The notes under the pieces: model-generated
Seen by the model: only the letters and a program-made list of their open reading frames with translations
Databases searched by the model: none
What the model was told of the DNA's origin: nothing
Shown: one piece after another, positions 1 to 13,900 of the stretch
Layout: the number at the start of each line of letters is the position of its first letter
How positions within the stretch are numbered: position 1 is the stretch's first letter
Assembly (NCBI GenBank): GCA_032622095.1
Contig: CP136061.1
Coordinates: 40,365,797 to 40,429,796 of the forward strand
Source of the DNA: Siphonodentalium dalli
Lineage: Eukaryota; Mollusca; Scaphopoda; Gadilida; Siphonodentaliidae
Direction: 5' to 3'
DNA: 64,000 nucleotides
Made by a program: the position numbers and the translations under genes

Positions 1-380
1 CTATCAGTGCTTACAATTATATAATCACTTGTAAATATAATGCATGTCAACGCGTTCAATAGTGTGTTAAATTACATAAAGCAATAAGACTTCGAGAAAA
101 ATACCTTGTCAGTATCAAACATTCAAGAAATAATTTAATTTGAAAAAAATCAGATAATGGCTGTTGGTGTTTGCAAAACGACATGACTAGCCATCTTAGT
201 TGTAGTCGATTTCCACCAACTAATGCAACACTTATTAAAGGGATACTGTACTCGATTGTTGTTGTTGGTTTCTCTGAGTCGTAGAATAAGGTAACAAGAT
301 TTCGATTATTTGAAAGTCTGTTGAGTACGAAGTAATGCCACGAATGGCAGATTAGTCGGAATGCGAAAATACAAATTGTC
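1..380. other. AT-rich non-coding DNA, nothing recognised
   Basis: No open frame of note, RNA gene or clear repeat was seen in this stretch. Confidence 0.5.
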
Positions 381-1772
381 GTCTGTTGTGTCTATGAAAT
401 AAGATTTTTCCCCCAAATAATGTAGCCTTTGGAGTGGGGTGAAGTTCTGATAGATATGTCATTCTATCCTCGCATTCATTCAATTATAGTTCTAACATAA
501 TTACGATCCAATGGAAATTGAACATTTTGCAATGAATAATAAACATATCAAATTTCGTATCAATGTTTCCTACTGACATGTAAATGTGGGTAGATTTGGC
601 GTAACAATAACCCCCATTGTTAGAAATTACAGGAATATAGGCGCGTTTCGGTCACCATTTTAACCACCATCTTCTTGGATGAAATGTAAGTTAATTACTT
701 CGCCTGAGTATTCCAAACTAAAATGTAAGCATGAAATGAGTTGTAATGACAATAACGCCCACTGAAGTGAATATGTCTGACCAATTTGGGTGCCACTTTG
801 GATATGGTGGATTTTTTTTCAGATAAGATAACAGGAAAATACTTCGACCACAACAGTCAGCATATATGGAGTTGTCATGACAGTAACGCTCACTAATGTG
901 AAAATCAGGAATTTGTGGTGATTTTTCAGTTTCTGATCACCATCTTGGATTTGGGTGAATATTACTCAACTGACGTATAAGCTGAATCATAGCGAGGGTA
1001 TTTACTACACATATATAATCATAGCGAGGGTATTTCATACACATATATAATCATAGTGAGGGTATTTCATACACATATAATCATAGCGAGGGTATTTCCT
1101 ACACATATATAATCATAGCGAGGGTATTTACTACACATATATAATCATAGCGAGGGTATTTCATACACATATATAATCATAGCGAGGGTATTTCATACAC
1201 ATATATAATCATAGCGAGGGTATTTACTACACATATATAATCATAGCGAGGGTATTTCATACACATATATAATCATAGCGAGGGTATTTCATACACATAT
1301 ATAATCATAGCGAGGGTATTTCCTACACATATATAATCATAGCGAGGGTATTTCATACACATATATAATCATAGCGAGGGTATTTCCTACACATATATAA
1401 TCATAGCGAGGGTATTTCATACACATATATAATCATAGCGAGGGCATTTCCTACACATATATAATCATAGCGAGGGTATTTCATACACATATATAATCAT
1501 AGCGAGGGTATTTCCTACACATATATAATCATAGCGAGGGTATTTCCTACACATATATAATCATAGCGAGGGTATTTACTACACATATATAATCATAGCG
1601 AGGGTATTTCCTACACATATATAATCATAGCGAGGGTATTTCCTACACATATATAATCATAGCGAGGGTATTTCCTACACATATATAATCATAGCGAGGG
1701 TATTTCCTCTTCAGTTGAGTAATATTCACCCAAATCCAGGATGAAAAATCTTATTTCATAGACACAACAGAC
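381..1772. mobile_element. Non-autonomous inverted-repeat element with minisatellite core
   Basis: A 30-bp sequence at 381-410 recurs exactly as its reverse complement at 1743-1772. A second exact 27-bp inverted pair lies inside it at 947-973 and 1711-1737, closely bracketing a 32-bp minisatellite. On the right the two arms are nearly contiguous. On the left they are separated by about 535 bp that contains two diverged copies of a short segment (about 735-790 and 862-915). There is no coding capacity. Non-autonomous elements with a tandem-repeat core are common in molluscs (pearl elements, Helentron-derived elements), but the family here is not identified and no target duplication was found. 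Confidence 0.55.
985..1708. repeat. 32-bp minisatellite, about 22 copies
   Basis: Copies of a 32-bp unit containing ATAGCGAGGGTATTT and ACACATATAT follow each other without spacers. Variation is concentrated at the TTTACTAC / TTTCATAC / TTTCCTAC position. Two small exceptions are a copy with AGTGAGGG near 1055 and one with AGGGCATTT near 1441. The low divergence suggests recent expansion or homogenisation. Confidence 0.95.
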
Positions 1773-2162
1773 ATATCGGAAATGAACCAGTTAAACAGAC
1801 CTACACCGCAAACTATTGTTACGTATCTCTCAACAAACCAATATATTGTAATCTGTGTTTTATATAATTGATTGAAACTTGTCCTGCGTTCAACTCGGTC
1901 TCTGGATCTACATATAGAATTGCACCAAATTTCCACCAAATTACATTTTCGCCTCACCAGTGACTATGAAAAGTTAGTCATGACTCAATCCATGTCATTT
2001 TGACTAACACAATTTTAGTCTGATGCCCCAATCAGTCGTTTTGACTAACCATTTCTTAATCGTTATATATGAATTCACCCTACAGTGCATGGGGCATTAT
2101 GTGGAATGGCTACATGTTTGCTTGTCATGCACCGTAGCGATGTTAATAACTTACATTAGTGT
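1773..2162. other. Non-coding; several TGACTAAC-like words
   Basis: No supported gene. The words GACTAAC and TTAGTC recur on both strands from about 1970 and continue into the foldback element to the right, so this may be part of the same degenerate repeat. Confidence 0.4.
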
Positions 2163-2289
2163 AAAGTTTGTCCCTAGGATGACTAACGTTAGTTCGTCCT
2201 AAGACTAAGACAGAACATTGGTCATTATGACTAAGTTTCTGCCTTAGTCTTAGGACTAACTAAAGTTGGTAATCATATGGACAAACTTT
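2163..2289. repeat. Small foldback (inverted-repeat) element
   Basis: AAAGTTTGTCC at 2163-2173 pairs with GGACAAACTTT at 2279-2289. The inner arms 2196-2215 and 2237-2256 are complementary over about 20 bp (GTCCTAAGACTAAG against its reverse complement). This looks like a MITE remnant. No target duplication was resolved. Confidence 0.6.
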
Positions 2290-4989
2290 TTACTAACGTA
2301 TGTCAGTCATATTGACTAACTTTTTCTCTCAGTGTAGACACCGAACATTTCAAAACTAAGTGTATGAGACTGAAAAATTAGTTTTATCTACATTAAAATT
2401 CTTTTCAGCGGTAATCGACTTCCAAATATATTGGAACAGCCTTTAAATGGCCCCACTTCTTGACATAATGAATAAAGTATTGCGTATTCATTCCGAAATT
2501 ATCCATCCAATGGTAAAATTGATCTACCATACAAAACGCAAGAAAGCATTTTCCTGCAATAGTGCCTTATCCTCGCCACGGTGCATGGCAAACAAATATA
2601 TGTAGCATTTTTTTTACAGAATTCCCCACTATATTCCAAAATGGATGCAAACTCAGACAATTTCCCCGAAATAGTACCCAACTAAATCCCGAGGCAAAAA
2701 TAGTCCCCGACCAAAAACATGTCCACGACTATTTCTCGACATGTGAACGACCCTTAAGACCAGATAGAACGATCCACTTGCCTGTGATGTGAAAACACGC
2801 GCCATTACATGTGCCAGCCTTAATATTAAGCTGAAGGGGTCACTTTCACCTAAAAATGTGCCGAAGTGTAAACAGGTTTTGAAACTGTTCAGAAAAGTCA
2901 CACAGGATGTGCTATCGGCGCTGACACGGTTACGTCTGGCGACCATCAGCGTTTTTTTCCTTCTCAGTTCATTCTAATTTTCATTGGAACGTACATAATA
3001 AACAAATATGCTAGCATAAATCGCGACAGATGCAAATTCTGAACAATTTCATTTCGAACAAGATGTCAAAACCTGTGTACTCTTCAGCACATATTCCAAA
3101 CTGCGCTTCAGCACTTTTCCTGCGAGAGTGACCACGTCAGCCATACTCAAGACCTGTTTTGGCACTAATAACTGAATTCAGAACTCACCAGGTTTAACCT
3201 CATGTACGTGTTCTTTTTGATACTGTATTGTGCGTATTCTATATATTTTCGTTATTAATAACGGCCAGTTGTGAAGGACAAATCGACAGCCTGTAATGAA
3301 TTGAAATTAAATGAACATTAGTGCTCAATATACATATATATATATATGTATATGTGTAAAACACAGCATTTCTAATAGTATTTTATCCAAATATAGACCT
3401 TACTGAAACCAAAAATGGATTATATCGGGCAGTAGTGGTTTATTTTTTCAATATGAGGCATCCTGAAAATTAGTGTCAATCCTCAAAATAAAGCCAAAAA
3501 TTGTAGATTTTTTTTCAATTTTACTAGCTGATGCATCTCGTATAAATAAAGTATGCCCTTATATACCATAATATTACTAAATTGAAGAGGAAATGTTAAT
3601 ATACATTTTAAGAGGGATATATTGTCCAATTTTAACCCTTTTCATGCAGAATTTGGCAATTTATAATAAACATTGACCAAAATTAACAGAAAATTAAAAT
3701 TAAAAATAATTTAATAGCAATATAAAGTAACTATAAGTCAATTGAAATATCTAAACATAATGATACAACATCAGACAAAGCCTCAGGCATGAAATTGTAC
3801 CAGATGGCAGGGCATACTGTCTGTTTAACAAAACTGCCATGACAGACTTGCACGGCAGTAACTCTAGTGGCGATGGCATCATCCCCCCCCCCCCGACTTG
3901 GGGTTGGGCTACGATCCCCGATAAGGCTACTGGGTGCCGGAAGCTTAATTAGGTAAACTGTCACCTTTCCCAGTGGGGGGGGGGGGGCTAACACTCCCCA
4001 AAATTGTGGAGAGGGGTGCTTTAGACCCCGTAACCCCCTAATGGTACCTGGTGTCCATGCAAAACTCCCAGATTTATCACTTTCTTTACTATCTACAGGC
4101 GAATCCATGCATTTCTTCTTTAAATCTGTCCAAAATGTGGTCATTATCATTTGAAAATAAGAAAATATGGAATTAACAACTTATCATTGCGAGACGTGAA
4201 ATTTCGTAAAATTCAAATTTTTATTATAGGAATCACTGAACTAAATGGTTTCCCATAGGCGACAGTGTTAACGTTTTGGCCAAATTCACTGAATTGAAGC
4301 CTGAAGGCCATACCAGTGATCTTTACCCAGCTAGATTGACAACAGTTGATCACGAAAATGCATGAAAAATCATAGGTCATGTGTTTACTTTTTAAAATAA
4401 ATCCCCAAGTGTACGACATGGCTATCACACAGCCAAATTTGATCTGGAAAAACCCAGATCTACAACAGCTAGTTAAATACATTTCCCGCTCACAAAAATC
4501 CGTTCCCCCATTCATTCACCAGTTTAAATTATTTAGATATTGTGTACAAATCAAATAAACGCGATGTCATCCTTAATAACGTGTCGCATGTATCAGGTGA
4601 AGATCATTATACAGTTACCTTTACCTTTAGCATTCCACGGTGTACTCGCTCCCCGACTCTAGAACACATTTAGCTCCCTGATTCCTATAAGCGTGCACTG
4701 TAGATGAACGGAAGTAATTATTTGTACGCGGTTTCGTAGTACTATAATTCGAGGTGGAGTGTCATTATACTGTCGGTACAGTTGGTGACAAGACCAGGTC
4801 ACCAGAAAACGATTTTATGTAGTTAACAAAGCCATTCAGATTTCAACATCTATGCGTAACCGGGGGTAAGGCATAAAAATAACACCTGGTGTTTCGCTAG
4901 CGGGATATCAAAATTGGTGAGTCAGTTGGTATGTATTTTAAATTGATTACAAATACTTCTAACTTCAATGTATATAGAGTTAACATGCG
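2290..4989. other. Non-coding stretch with homopolymer tracts
   Basis: Short open frames on both strands (for example near 2650-2980 and 3730-4150) have no recognisable domain, and those near 2800-2950 overlap on opposite strands, so none is called. A TA microsatellite lies near 3330-3350. C and G homopolymers lie near 3885-3896 and 3976-3987. Nothing else was recognised. Confidence 0.5.
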
Positions 4990-7900
4990 GATTAATTTTG
5001 AATGAAGAATTCCATTTCTTTACAATAAGAATGTGCACTCTATAGAGAATGACAATTGCTCCAGATTGAAGATAGCTTGGCTTGGAATATATTTTATAAC
5101 ATGTTTGTTAGTCTGTTCTCTAAATATTTTTTTCATTTACAGATGTAGATCAGGAAAACATATATGTGTAATAAATTTACCGGTATATCATTCACTCGAT
5201 AATTCACCTGTTCCGCCTGTAAGTTGCATGTTATAACTGCTTTAATAGTGGAATAATTTAAATTTTGACGAAATTTTTGTAGTATCGATCTGCTATTATA
5301 TAATTATAGGGATACTATTTTAAAACGTCCATAAATAATATAAGATTAACTCTGTATTTGAGATCTAATTCAATTTACAAAGCACAAATAAGCCAAATTA
5401 CTTTACTCATCCAGTAATGTACCAACTTAGTCTTGATTAATATTTCCAACATGTATCTCCACAAGGCCAAAATAACTAGTCTAGTCTATCCACCGTCCAA
5501 ATATGTTAAACATTGTGAGGCAGAAAGGATATCTGTCATAATCTGTCATATGGTATATAGACTTTAGGCCATAATAAATATATTCCTAGATGATCATCGG
5601 AAGTTATTTGAAAATTGGGGCGGGGGGGGGGGGGGGTATTTATTATTTATTATTTATTTCCAGCTCGGCATAGATGAATCAAGTAAAGTTGATTCAATTC
5701 ATTGCTATGTTGTATACATGTGCAATATTAATAAAATGTGAGTTAAATGAAGTGAAAGATGGAGATAAATAATACCTGCCAATAAATGTCATGTTGTTAT
5801 ATATATATATTCCCAATTTCCCATCATTTACTTCATTTATAATAAAACACATATGATATATATATATATTAATATCGCGCACACATATGTTGTGGTGCAA
5901 ACTAAATGTCAAAAGATGCCCATGTCAAGCTTATTCGCATGCCCTATTTCTATGTGGTGTTCGGTATCCCGAGAAATGAGCAAATGCTTGCGGTAGGGAA
6001 CAAGCACGATTAGGCCAAAAAAAATATTTGTTTCCTATTACGGTGCCAAAAAATTCCAGGTAGGTAGGTAGGGATTTTTTTTTTTTTGGTAATATTTTAA
6101 TTTTTCCCCCGAACAGTTAAGAGCATTAAATCTTACTCTTTATACTTGTGTTAATGCTGTCCATGTTTATTGTAAGAAAACAGTTAATGTAGCACAATAA
6201 TATGATATGTATTGTCAATGTGGACAAACAAATGCCTCCCAAGCACTCAACTATGCAGTTCTCTTGTAATTATTCTCTCAGTTTAGATTGTGTGGCACAT
6301 CTTCCTCAGAACACAATATTGACATATCAACAGGCCCAAGATGAACACCATACTAGGGCTTTTCTATGACTTTATAATAACATAACTTGTATGATATTAA
6401 TTCAAACCTCACTTAAATATTTGGTCATACACCTCATGACCTAAGACACACCTCCACTGGCAGGATATCTCACATGCGCCTCAGTCACATTGCACAGGGT
6501 GTAAATGTTCCTCAGTCTCAGACGCCCCTCAATTGCATTGATATATAAAGACCCACACCACACTGAAAATGGTACCGTTACCACTACACAGGCCACACCT
6601 TGACTGAGATACCACACCTCAGCGCTGATTCAAATTGCCCCCAACTTTGAAGTTCCTTATGCACACTGGCATTGCATGCTTGTAAGTTTTATACACTCAT
6701 ACAAACCAGTAGATAATTCCATGTGCTGTTTTTAAATAGTGCCCATCCCAGATGGGTGTTTGATATGGTAGACATGCAGTCATCTTTATACTGTATCCAT
6801 ACTAGTAACTACGTATGGACAATATGAATCATTGATTGACTGGGGAGAGGAACTTTAAATTCTGATATAGAAAGTCTACTACATGTATATTGCTCTCTAG
6901 CAGATAAGACTTCTTCCCACAAGAGATGTGAGTTTAACAACAAGATTCCCACAGGCATGTTTTAAAGACTGCATATTTATTGGTGAGATTGGGATTCATC
7001 TGCAACCACAAATGGACATACATGTATTTTGATAGAAGTAAATTGTTTTTAAAAATTCCATCTAAAATTATTGCTGCTTAATGTAAACATAGTATAAAGT
7101 ATATATTTAGCGATATAGGTGTGCTTACATGCCAATTACATGCATTAAACAATTTTTGTGTAAATGGTATAATAAATAAATCCGAGGCGGGACGAAAAAA
7201 TCGGGGCGGGCGCCGATGATCATCTAGCAATATATTTATTATGGCCTTATGCTAGTATATAGTAGAAATTATTGTATTCAAATTATAGTCATAATATATG
7301 AATTATTCTTCATATATTAACTAATTAATTGACTATTTAGAGAGTTACTTTGTGGTAGCTATCCCATAATAATCTATGCTGTGTTAAGGAGGACAAGTGA
7401 CCAATTCGATTTGGCATACCCACGCAAAGCTCCGCCGCAAAATTTACAAAGTTGCAAATAGTTATGTGTGTGAATTTACAATTTACCAAGCCCAGTCGAA
7501 GTTAAATGTTATGTCTGTTTATTAATATGGCTGTTTTAGTTCCCAGACAACTGCTTCATATATAAAAAAAATTCTGCGGAGATTTGCATGGAAATAGTCA
7601 TTCAAAATTGATAATTTGACCTCCTCCTTAATGCATGAGTTCCCTGTATGTGAATAATATTCAACCTGCTCAAAAAAAATCCCAGCTTCCTGCACCTTCC
7701 CACAAATGTTCAAAGTTTGCATCCGATTTTCATACTGAGGTTACACCTTTTAATACCTACCTATCAGACAAATTTAACTAAAGATAGTCGCTGTCGAGAA
7801 TTTCCATGAAAGAATCAGTTGTCATATATGTTCAAAGTCATCTTATTCTATTATTCAACAACCTACACTTATCATATTTAGTTAATAAACATATATTGAC

Positions 7901-8880
7901 CCTTACGTGACACATAAGTCTAAAATAGTTTTATTTTTGTTTCAAATTGCCTATTTTCGAGTTATCGCGTTTTTGGATATTTGTTTTGGATGTTTGTTCG
8001 GCCACTAACCACTGACTAACGTATGCAGTGTATTAAAGTGATGTGAAACACTCCAGTATTGGCGATACAATAGAAATGGAGGATAATCTTGTTCAAATTA
8101 ATTTAAATTTTACAAATATTTGATCCAAAGTTACAACAAACATCGTCATTATTATATATTAATTAAATTCAGTGACTCTCGGTGGCGAAATCATTTTCAT
8201 TACAATATCGCCAATGGTTGCGTCCCGAATCAAGAAATAAATATTTACAGTTGAGTGTAGCTCAGATGATGTTTCCTATGGAGTGGTAAGATCGATTTGC
8301 TTGAGATTTGAGATTTTCCGTCGGCGATGTAGTAGAATGCTACATTACTCCAGTTGGCAAAGTGCCTTGATACTAACTTAACAGTTTAAGGCACCGAACA
8401 TGTCCATAATATGCCTTTTATTTTAAATTAAACCCCCCGGAAGAGTCATCCCGACACAAACTTGTGGACTCAGCGACTGTTTCTAGGGGTCGGCCGGGTT
8501 AGTAGAATCAGTTTCTTCTTTTTTATTTTTTTTTGAATCGGCAATAAAATGGCTGCAATCGGCTACTTTTTTTTTTAACCGTCGGTCCGGTTAGTGAAAA
8601 CAGGGACATATTTTTGTGTTAGACCTAACTGAATTATGTGTGATATGAGCCCAGGTCGGTGTTATGCCGAGATACAGACGAATAGCTGTTTGAAAAAAAA
8701 AATTAGGATCTTCGTCGTTGGACTGTTCAAATTGCGTAGCTGTACCGTTTCTGGGACAAATTTTTTTTATACATAAAATAGATCTTACCCCACCACCATG
8801 CTGATGCGAGTAAAGCATCTCTCGGTGGTTACTGTGTGGTTATTGTGTTTGTGAGAAAACAACATAATCTACTCATTGTA
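4990..8880 (+). repeat. Segmental duplication, copy A (partner 24.76-28.02 kb)
   Basis: Blocks of this region recur in the same order and orientation further right. 5005-5160 matches about 24765-24880 plus 25185-25245. 5410-5520 matches 26265-26345. 7230-8050 matches about 26710-27590. 8440-8870 matches about 27640-28010. The copies are diverged by substitutions and indels, and the central part (about 5600-7200) has no partner that I can see. That part contains a G tract near 5622-5636 and a TTATTTA run. Short frames at 8591-8818 and 27768-27956 (minus) share the words PRNGT and TQFEQSN, but this follows from the duplication and does not by itself show coding. Confidence 0.7.
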
Positions 8881-9610
8881 ATCGTTCCGACTTATTTTCT
8901 CTTTCTTAGTGTAGCGGCCAAATCGAAAAAGAGCTCTAGTTTTCGAAATACCCCAACCCACGGTAGAACAAGTTAAAACCAACTTTTTTTGAAGGAGAAA
9001 TATATACCGTTGACGAAAATGATAGTGAAAAATAACGGAATTGGTGGTGGCTATTGTCAAATCGACGATGAGCGATACCCACCAGTGACTTTTTCCAGAA
9101 ATTAACGATTTTGGTAAAGCGAGCCCTGTGGCTATGTCATAACCTATTTGCCAACATTGTTGGCGTTAAAATTACTATATCATACCATACCTCCACCTGA
9201 TATGAAAAAAATGTTGGTTAATTCAGATTTTCCAGCCATTTGGAGCCGAAACATTTATTTTTTTGTTTTTCACAAAAATAATATTTTTCCAACATTATCA
9301 TTCAAACGGATATTGCAATAATGCTGAAATATTTGGTGTAGTAGTTATCTGACAAGCATATGAAGAAAGAAGTTAACAGAAATTTTGAACGGTTTGCGAG
9401 ATTTTGATTTTAGCTACCCCTCCCCCAAACACGTTTTTGGTCGAAACAAATACATATTTTTTATAACGACATTACAAACATTTTCTAATTGATCTGAATG
9501 GGACCCAATATGAATTTTGTACTGAAAGTTTTGTCCAGAGATACCGTTTAATTGATTACAGATGTGTTCAGGCTTTCAGACCCCCAGTTACAACAACAAC
9601 AATTATTTAT
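8870..9610 (+). repeat. Diverged repeat, inverted relative to 22.53-23.22 kb
   Basis: The stretch around 9065-9200 (including GATGAGCGATACCCACCAGTG) occurs as its reverse complement around 23000-23150. Similarity continues outwards through the CCCTCCCCCAAACACGTTTTTGG segment at about 9418 (reverse complement near 22715-22740). No coding sequence was recognised. Confidence 0.7.
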
Positions 9611-10030
9611 TGATAACAGGTAATTTTGCATGCATTAACATCGATGTTAAGTACTAAAACCTTTGTTATAAACAAAACGTGACCAACTATATCATTCATA
9701 TGGCTCAGTAGTTATCTGGACATCACAAGTAGAAAGAATTTGACAGAAATTGTGAACGGTTTTCCAGATATTGGAATTAGGTACCGCTCCCCCGGACGCG
9801 ATTTGGTAGAAAAAATACCTATTTATGATAACAACAACACAGACCTTTCGAAATGATTCTAATGGGTATCTAATCATGATTCGTGTGTGATGAAAACCTG
9901 ATCCGTAGACACCGCGAGCGTGGTTGTAGATGTCCTCAGGTTTCCAAAGCCCCCGTTACAACAACAACAAAACATTTTATTTATAACATGTAATATTATA
10001 TTAACACATATCGACTTTGAGGAACTAAAG
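9340..10030 (+). repeat. Two diverged tandem units of about 360 bp
   Basis: The segment from about 9357 (AACGGTTTGCGAG, then CTCCCCC, then a CAACAACAA run near 9590) repeats from about 9720 (AACGGTTTTCCAG, GCTCCCCC, CAACAACAA near 9960). Similarity is clear but imperfect throughout. The first unit overlaps the inverted repeat described above. Confidence 0.6.
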
Positions 10031-10082
10031 TATTTGTTCTAAACGACAAATAATATAGACATATATAATAACATAGGGCTTA

Positions 10083-10200
10083 CGGCAAGTGATACCCGAG
10101 TCAAGTGATACCATACAAAGTGATACCCTAATTGGTCAACTGATACACACGATGGCCGAGTCATCTGATACCTTTTTGGGTCAAATGGTACCTTTTTTTT
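10083..10200 (+). repeat. Short degenerate repeat of GTGATACC words
   Basis: The words AAGTGATACC, AACTGATAC, CATCTGATACC and AATGGTACC recur every 20 bp or so, often preceded by GGTCA or GAGTCA. About five or six units are visible. Confidence 0.5.
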
Positions 10201-10399
10201 ATCAAAAACGTTGATTTAGATACATTTGACCTCAAAAAGACCTGCACCAATAACTCGGAAATTTATAATCATACAGAACAAAATCATTGTTGCTTCCATA
10301 GTGATTGTTAGAGTCCCTCTAAATCGACCAAATTGTAGAAACAATGGATATTGTATTTTATATATCATAAACTAGTTTGACCAAGGTGGAAGCGTTAGT

Positions 10400-10931
10400 T
10401 CAAATATGTTCTATGTTTTGAGCCCCCATCCCCTGCCTTATTAGAAGTCTTGAACACACCACGGACTGAAAGAATATGATCTCAATATTAAGAATCATGT
10501 AACTACAAAGGACAGTTACATAAGGAAATACACAGTGTTTATGGGTGGATTTGTTCCAGAAATAGTGTGGCACTTTACAAAACGAGGCTACGTGGTAAAT
10601 ATGAAGGGGCGAATTTTCTATTTTTTCGAGAACACTCTACCCGATTTAAAGACTTGAACACAATACGAAATGAAGCTATATGCTCTCTATATTAACCGAG
10701 AGTGTGACTGGAATGTAGTACTATCAGAGAATACATAATTTGTATGGATGGGTTGTGCCTGTGTCGCTTTACACAAAGTGGCTGATAAATATGAGAAAGA
10801 CGAATTTGCTATGTTTTGAGGACCCCCCCCTACACAATTGAGTGTTAAAGTTGAACAAACCACGAACTGAAATGATTGCTGTAAATATTGACTGAGGGTG
10901 TGGGCAAAGGAGAGTAATATCAGGCATACAT
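10400..10931 (+). repeat. Satellite of about 190 bp, left block
   Basis: Each unit contains CTTGAACACACCACGAACTG-like, CTCAATATTAACTGAG-like and CACTTTACAAAA-like words in a fixed order. Here the first word recurs near 10450, 10650 and 10850. The same family continues at 14571-15474 and 20440-21830, so the array was once contiguous and has been split by the LINE and the DIRS element. Copies are diverged. Confidence 0.75.
10923..10931. repeat. Target-site duplication of the L1/Tx1-like LINE, left copy
   Basis: GGCATACAT; the other copy is at 14562-14570. Confidence 0.8.
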
Positions 10932-13900
10932 GTTTTTTTGTTTTTTGTTTTTTAAATTTTTTTATTGATAAAGAAGAATAATAACAAAAGAAAGAGACAA
11001 AATACATTCACTCATTCATGCTCTCTGTCCAAAACATGGAAGAGTTTCACTCTTCCATGCCCTGGCCTACTGTCTTACCTGTGACATGCAATTAGAAAAT
11101 ATTTAAAGCCACACTATGTGTTAGGACAATTTTAACAGTCATCGTTCAACTTAAAAGCAAGACCAATAATCGATACTAGGTACTACCTTGATATATTTTT
11201 TGCCTGAAAAGGACTTTCTTTAGCAACAACAATGATAATAAAAAACAATAGATTATTTGTTTGTCTTCAGATTAACTTTAAATTTCCCTTATTAACCGGC
11301 TAAAGTGGTCGATGGTTTGCAATATTTAAGGTTTGCAAATTCAATGTTCCAACACTATGTGCAGCTTTAATTGATTTAAGTTCTGAATTTAACATAAACA
11401 GTTTAATTAGTAAATTTAACCATATTGAGACCGTATTGTAAATATTGTGAATATTGCCTGGTTCGATAGCAAAGGGGAAAAATACACAACGCTCGCTTGA
11501 ATTGCGTTTGGGACTGTGATTGTAAAATGTTGTGATGTGGTTAAGCATACCATGTATATATTGACGTTCTTGTGGACTGTATTACTGGACCAATAAGAAT
11601 GAGAATGATCGCTCGGGTACCGGGTAATTGATTTATGCTGTGTGTTGTTCAGGGTCACTGTTAAGGTAGGGTATACTTTGAGTCTGTAAAAAACAGGGTT
11701 TTTAATATAATATTATATTATTTTATTTTTAAGGCATTTCGCAGTGCCAGCCACTGATTATCGAAGTCGTGATTCATGTTACATTTTGCGTTGTATCTCT
11801 CGCATTCAAACCTAAATTGAAGATCGCAAAGGAACGGCCGAAGCGACAGCTGTGTCGGTGTGAATTTGGTCCTATATATATATTGTTTCAACACTAGTAG
11901 GAAAAGGTTAATTTTTGAATATCTGTATTCATGATCGATACCTATAATGATATTCTTTTTTGTTAGATCAATTGGAAATTGGTTGTTTCTTGTCCATGTT
12001 TTAATTTCTAGTATAAAGGTTTGGACGTGGGGACAATCCCAGAAAATATGAGATATGGTTTCCTGTACATTTTGACAGCGATTGCAAAAATCGTCGAGTC
12101 TAAGGTTAGCCATCTTCAGAAATTTATTGGTACTAATAATTCGTGTGTTTATTCTGAATTGGAGCCACTGTAATTTCGTATCCGTTGTCGTTTTAAAGGG
12201 CATGCTCAAATGTTCTTCCCAATTTTCTATCTTCTCGCCTATTTCGTATTCCCATTTTTGGCATGCATTCGGCATATTTTTCCCATTTGTTAAGAGTTTT
12301 GTAAAATAATTGCCCGCCTTTTACGTCACGGAGTATCGGAGCGAGATTGTTGGGTAGGAATGGACATGGCATACGGATTAAGCGTTGATTAAGAGAACTT
12401 GCCAATGAGAAAATCTGACGCTTTATGTTGTTGATTGTTATGAAATCGACGCGGATGTTGAAAGTTGCATATAATGTGAATGGGGTATGGAATTTATTAT
12501 CTGATTGGAATAGATCATTTATATAATATATTCCCGCATCTTTCCACGACTTCAAGTTGATCGACGAACCTCCGATTTTTATGTTCGGATTATTCCAGAT
12601 AGTTGAGGTCATAATATTATCATTTGCATTATTTAGTCGCATAAATTTACACCATGCGCGGAAGACGTCTCTCCAGAATGGATTTGCGAACTTGTCTGTT
12701 TGCTTTACAATATAATTTGCGTGGTATGTGAGAAGGAGTGGGTCGTTTAAGAGAGGGGTGGTATTGCATAGTGAAGCCCACTTCGATTGTTTGCAAATCA
12801 AACGTCGTATCCAGGTAATTTTCATGGCGGCATCAAAGTTTTCAACATTAATCATCTTCAAACCTCCGTACATATGGTCAGCACATAATTGTTTTCTTTT
12901 TATTCTATCGCGTTTGGAATTCCAAATGAAATTATATAGACAGGTATTTAGGGCTTTCAAAAAGGCTGTATCCGGACTTGGGAGAGCTATAAATAGGTGT
13001 GTCAATTTAGGTAAGATTAGTGATTTGATAACTGTTATTCTACCTAAAGGGGTCAGGAGTCTGTGTTTCCAAATTTTTGTGGTCCTATCAATATCTTCGA
13101 GTTTATAACTGTAGTTTATATTCATGTTTGTTAAATTAGTGTCGAAATGAATGCCTAGAAAATTAAAGGTGTTTACGGTAGACAGGTTTAATTCCGAAAG
13201 CACTTGTCGTATTTTATTTTGTGACTCAATCCCTATCCACGCTGCTTGACATTTTTCAGGATTTATGCGCAGACCCGATACCCGAGCAAATTCGTCCAGT
13301 GTTAAGTACGATTCGCGTAGACTATTTTCAGAACCATCAAGTATGAGCGTCGTGTCGTCCGCATATTGTGTTATTTTGTACTCTGAACCGCCGAGGAAAA
13401 TCCCTTTAATTGTATTGTTTTGTCGTATCATTAGCCCTAAAACTTCGGCACAGAGGAGGAAGATATACGGGGATATTGGGTCACCCTGGCGGCAGCCTCT
13501 CCCTAACATGAAGCTCTGAGAAATATGACCATTAATCAGAATAGATGAACTGGCATTCTCGTACAAAATTGATATCCATTTTTTTACTGCATCTCCAAAA
13601 TTAAAAAGGTCAAGACATTTTCTTATAAATGACCAGGAAACAGTGTCAAATGCTTTTTCAAAATCGATAAGGAGTAGTAGGCCAGATTTATTTTCTTGCT
13701 TTGTCCTGTGAATTATGTCATATATAAGTCGGGTGTTGTCACCTATATTATAGTATACCTACCAGCTAGAAACCCAGTTTGATCGGAGTTGATTATAGAT
13801 GGGAGCACACGTTTTATTCTGTCAGCTATGCATGACGAGGCTAGTTTGTAGGATGTATTCAAGAGGGTGATGGGACGCCAGTTTTTTATCATCTGCCTAT

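Noticed and set aside
985-1708. CRISPR-like regular array
   Set aside because: Units are contiguous 32-bp repeats with no unique spacers and the genome is eukaryotic; it is a minisatellite.
3731-4150. 139-residue minus-strand frame
   Set aside because: It spans two homopolymer tracts whose lengths are unreliable, and no domain or homology was recognised.
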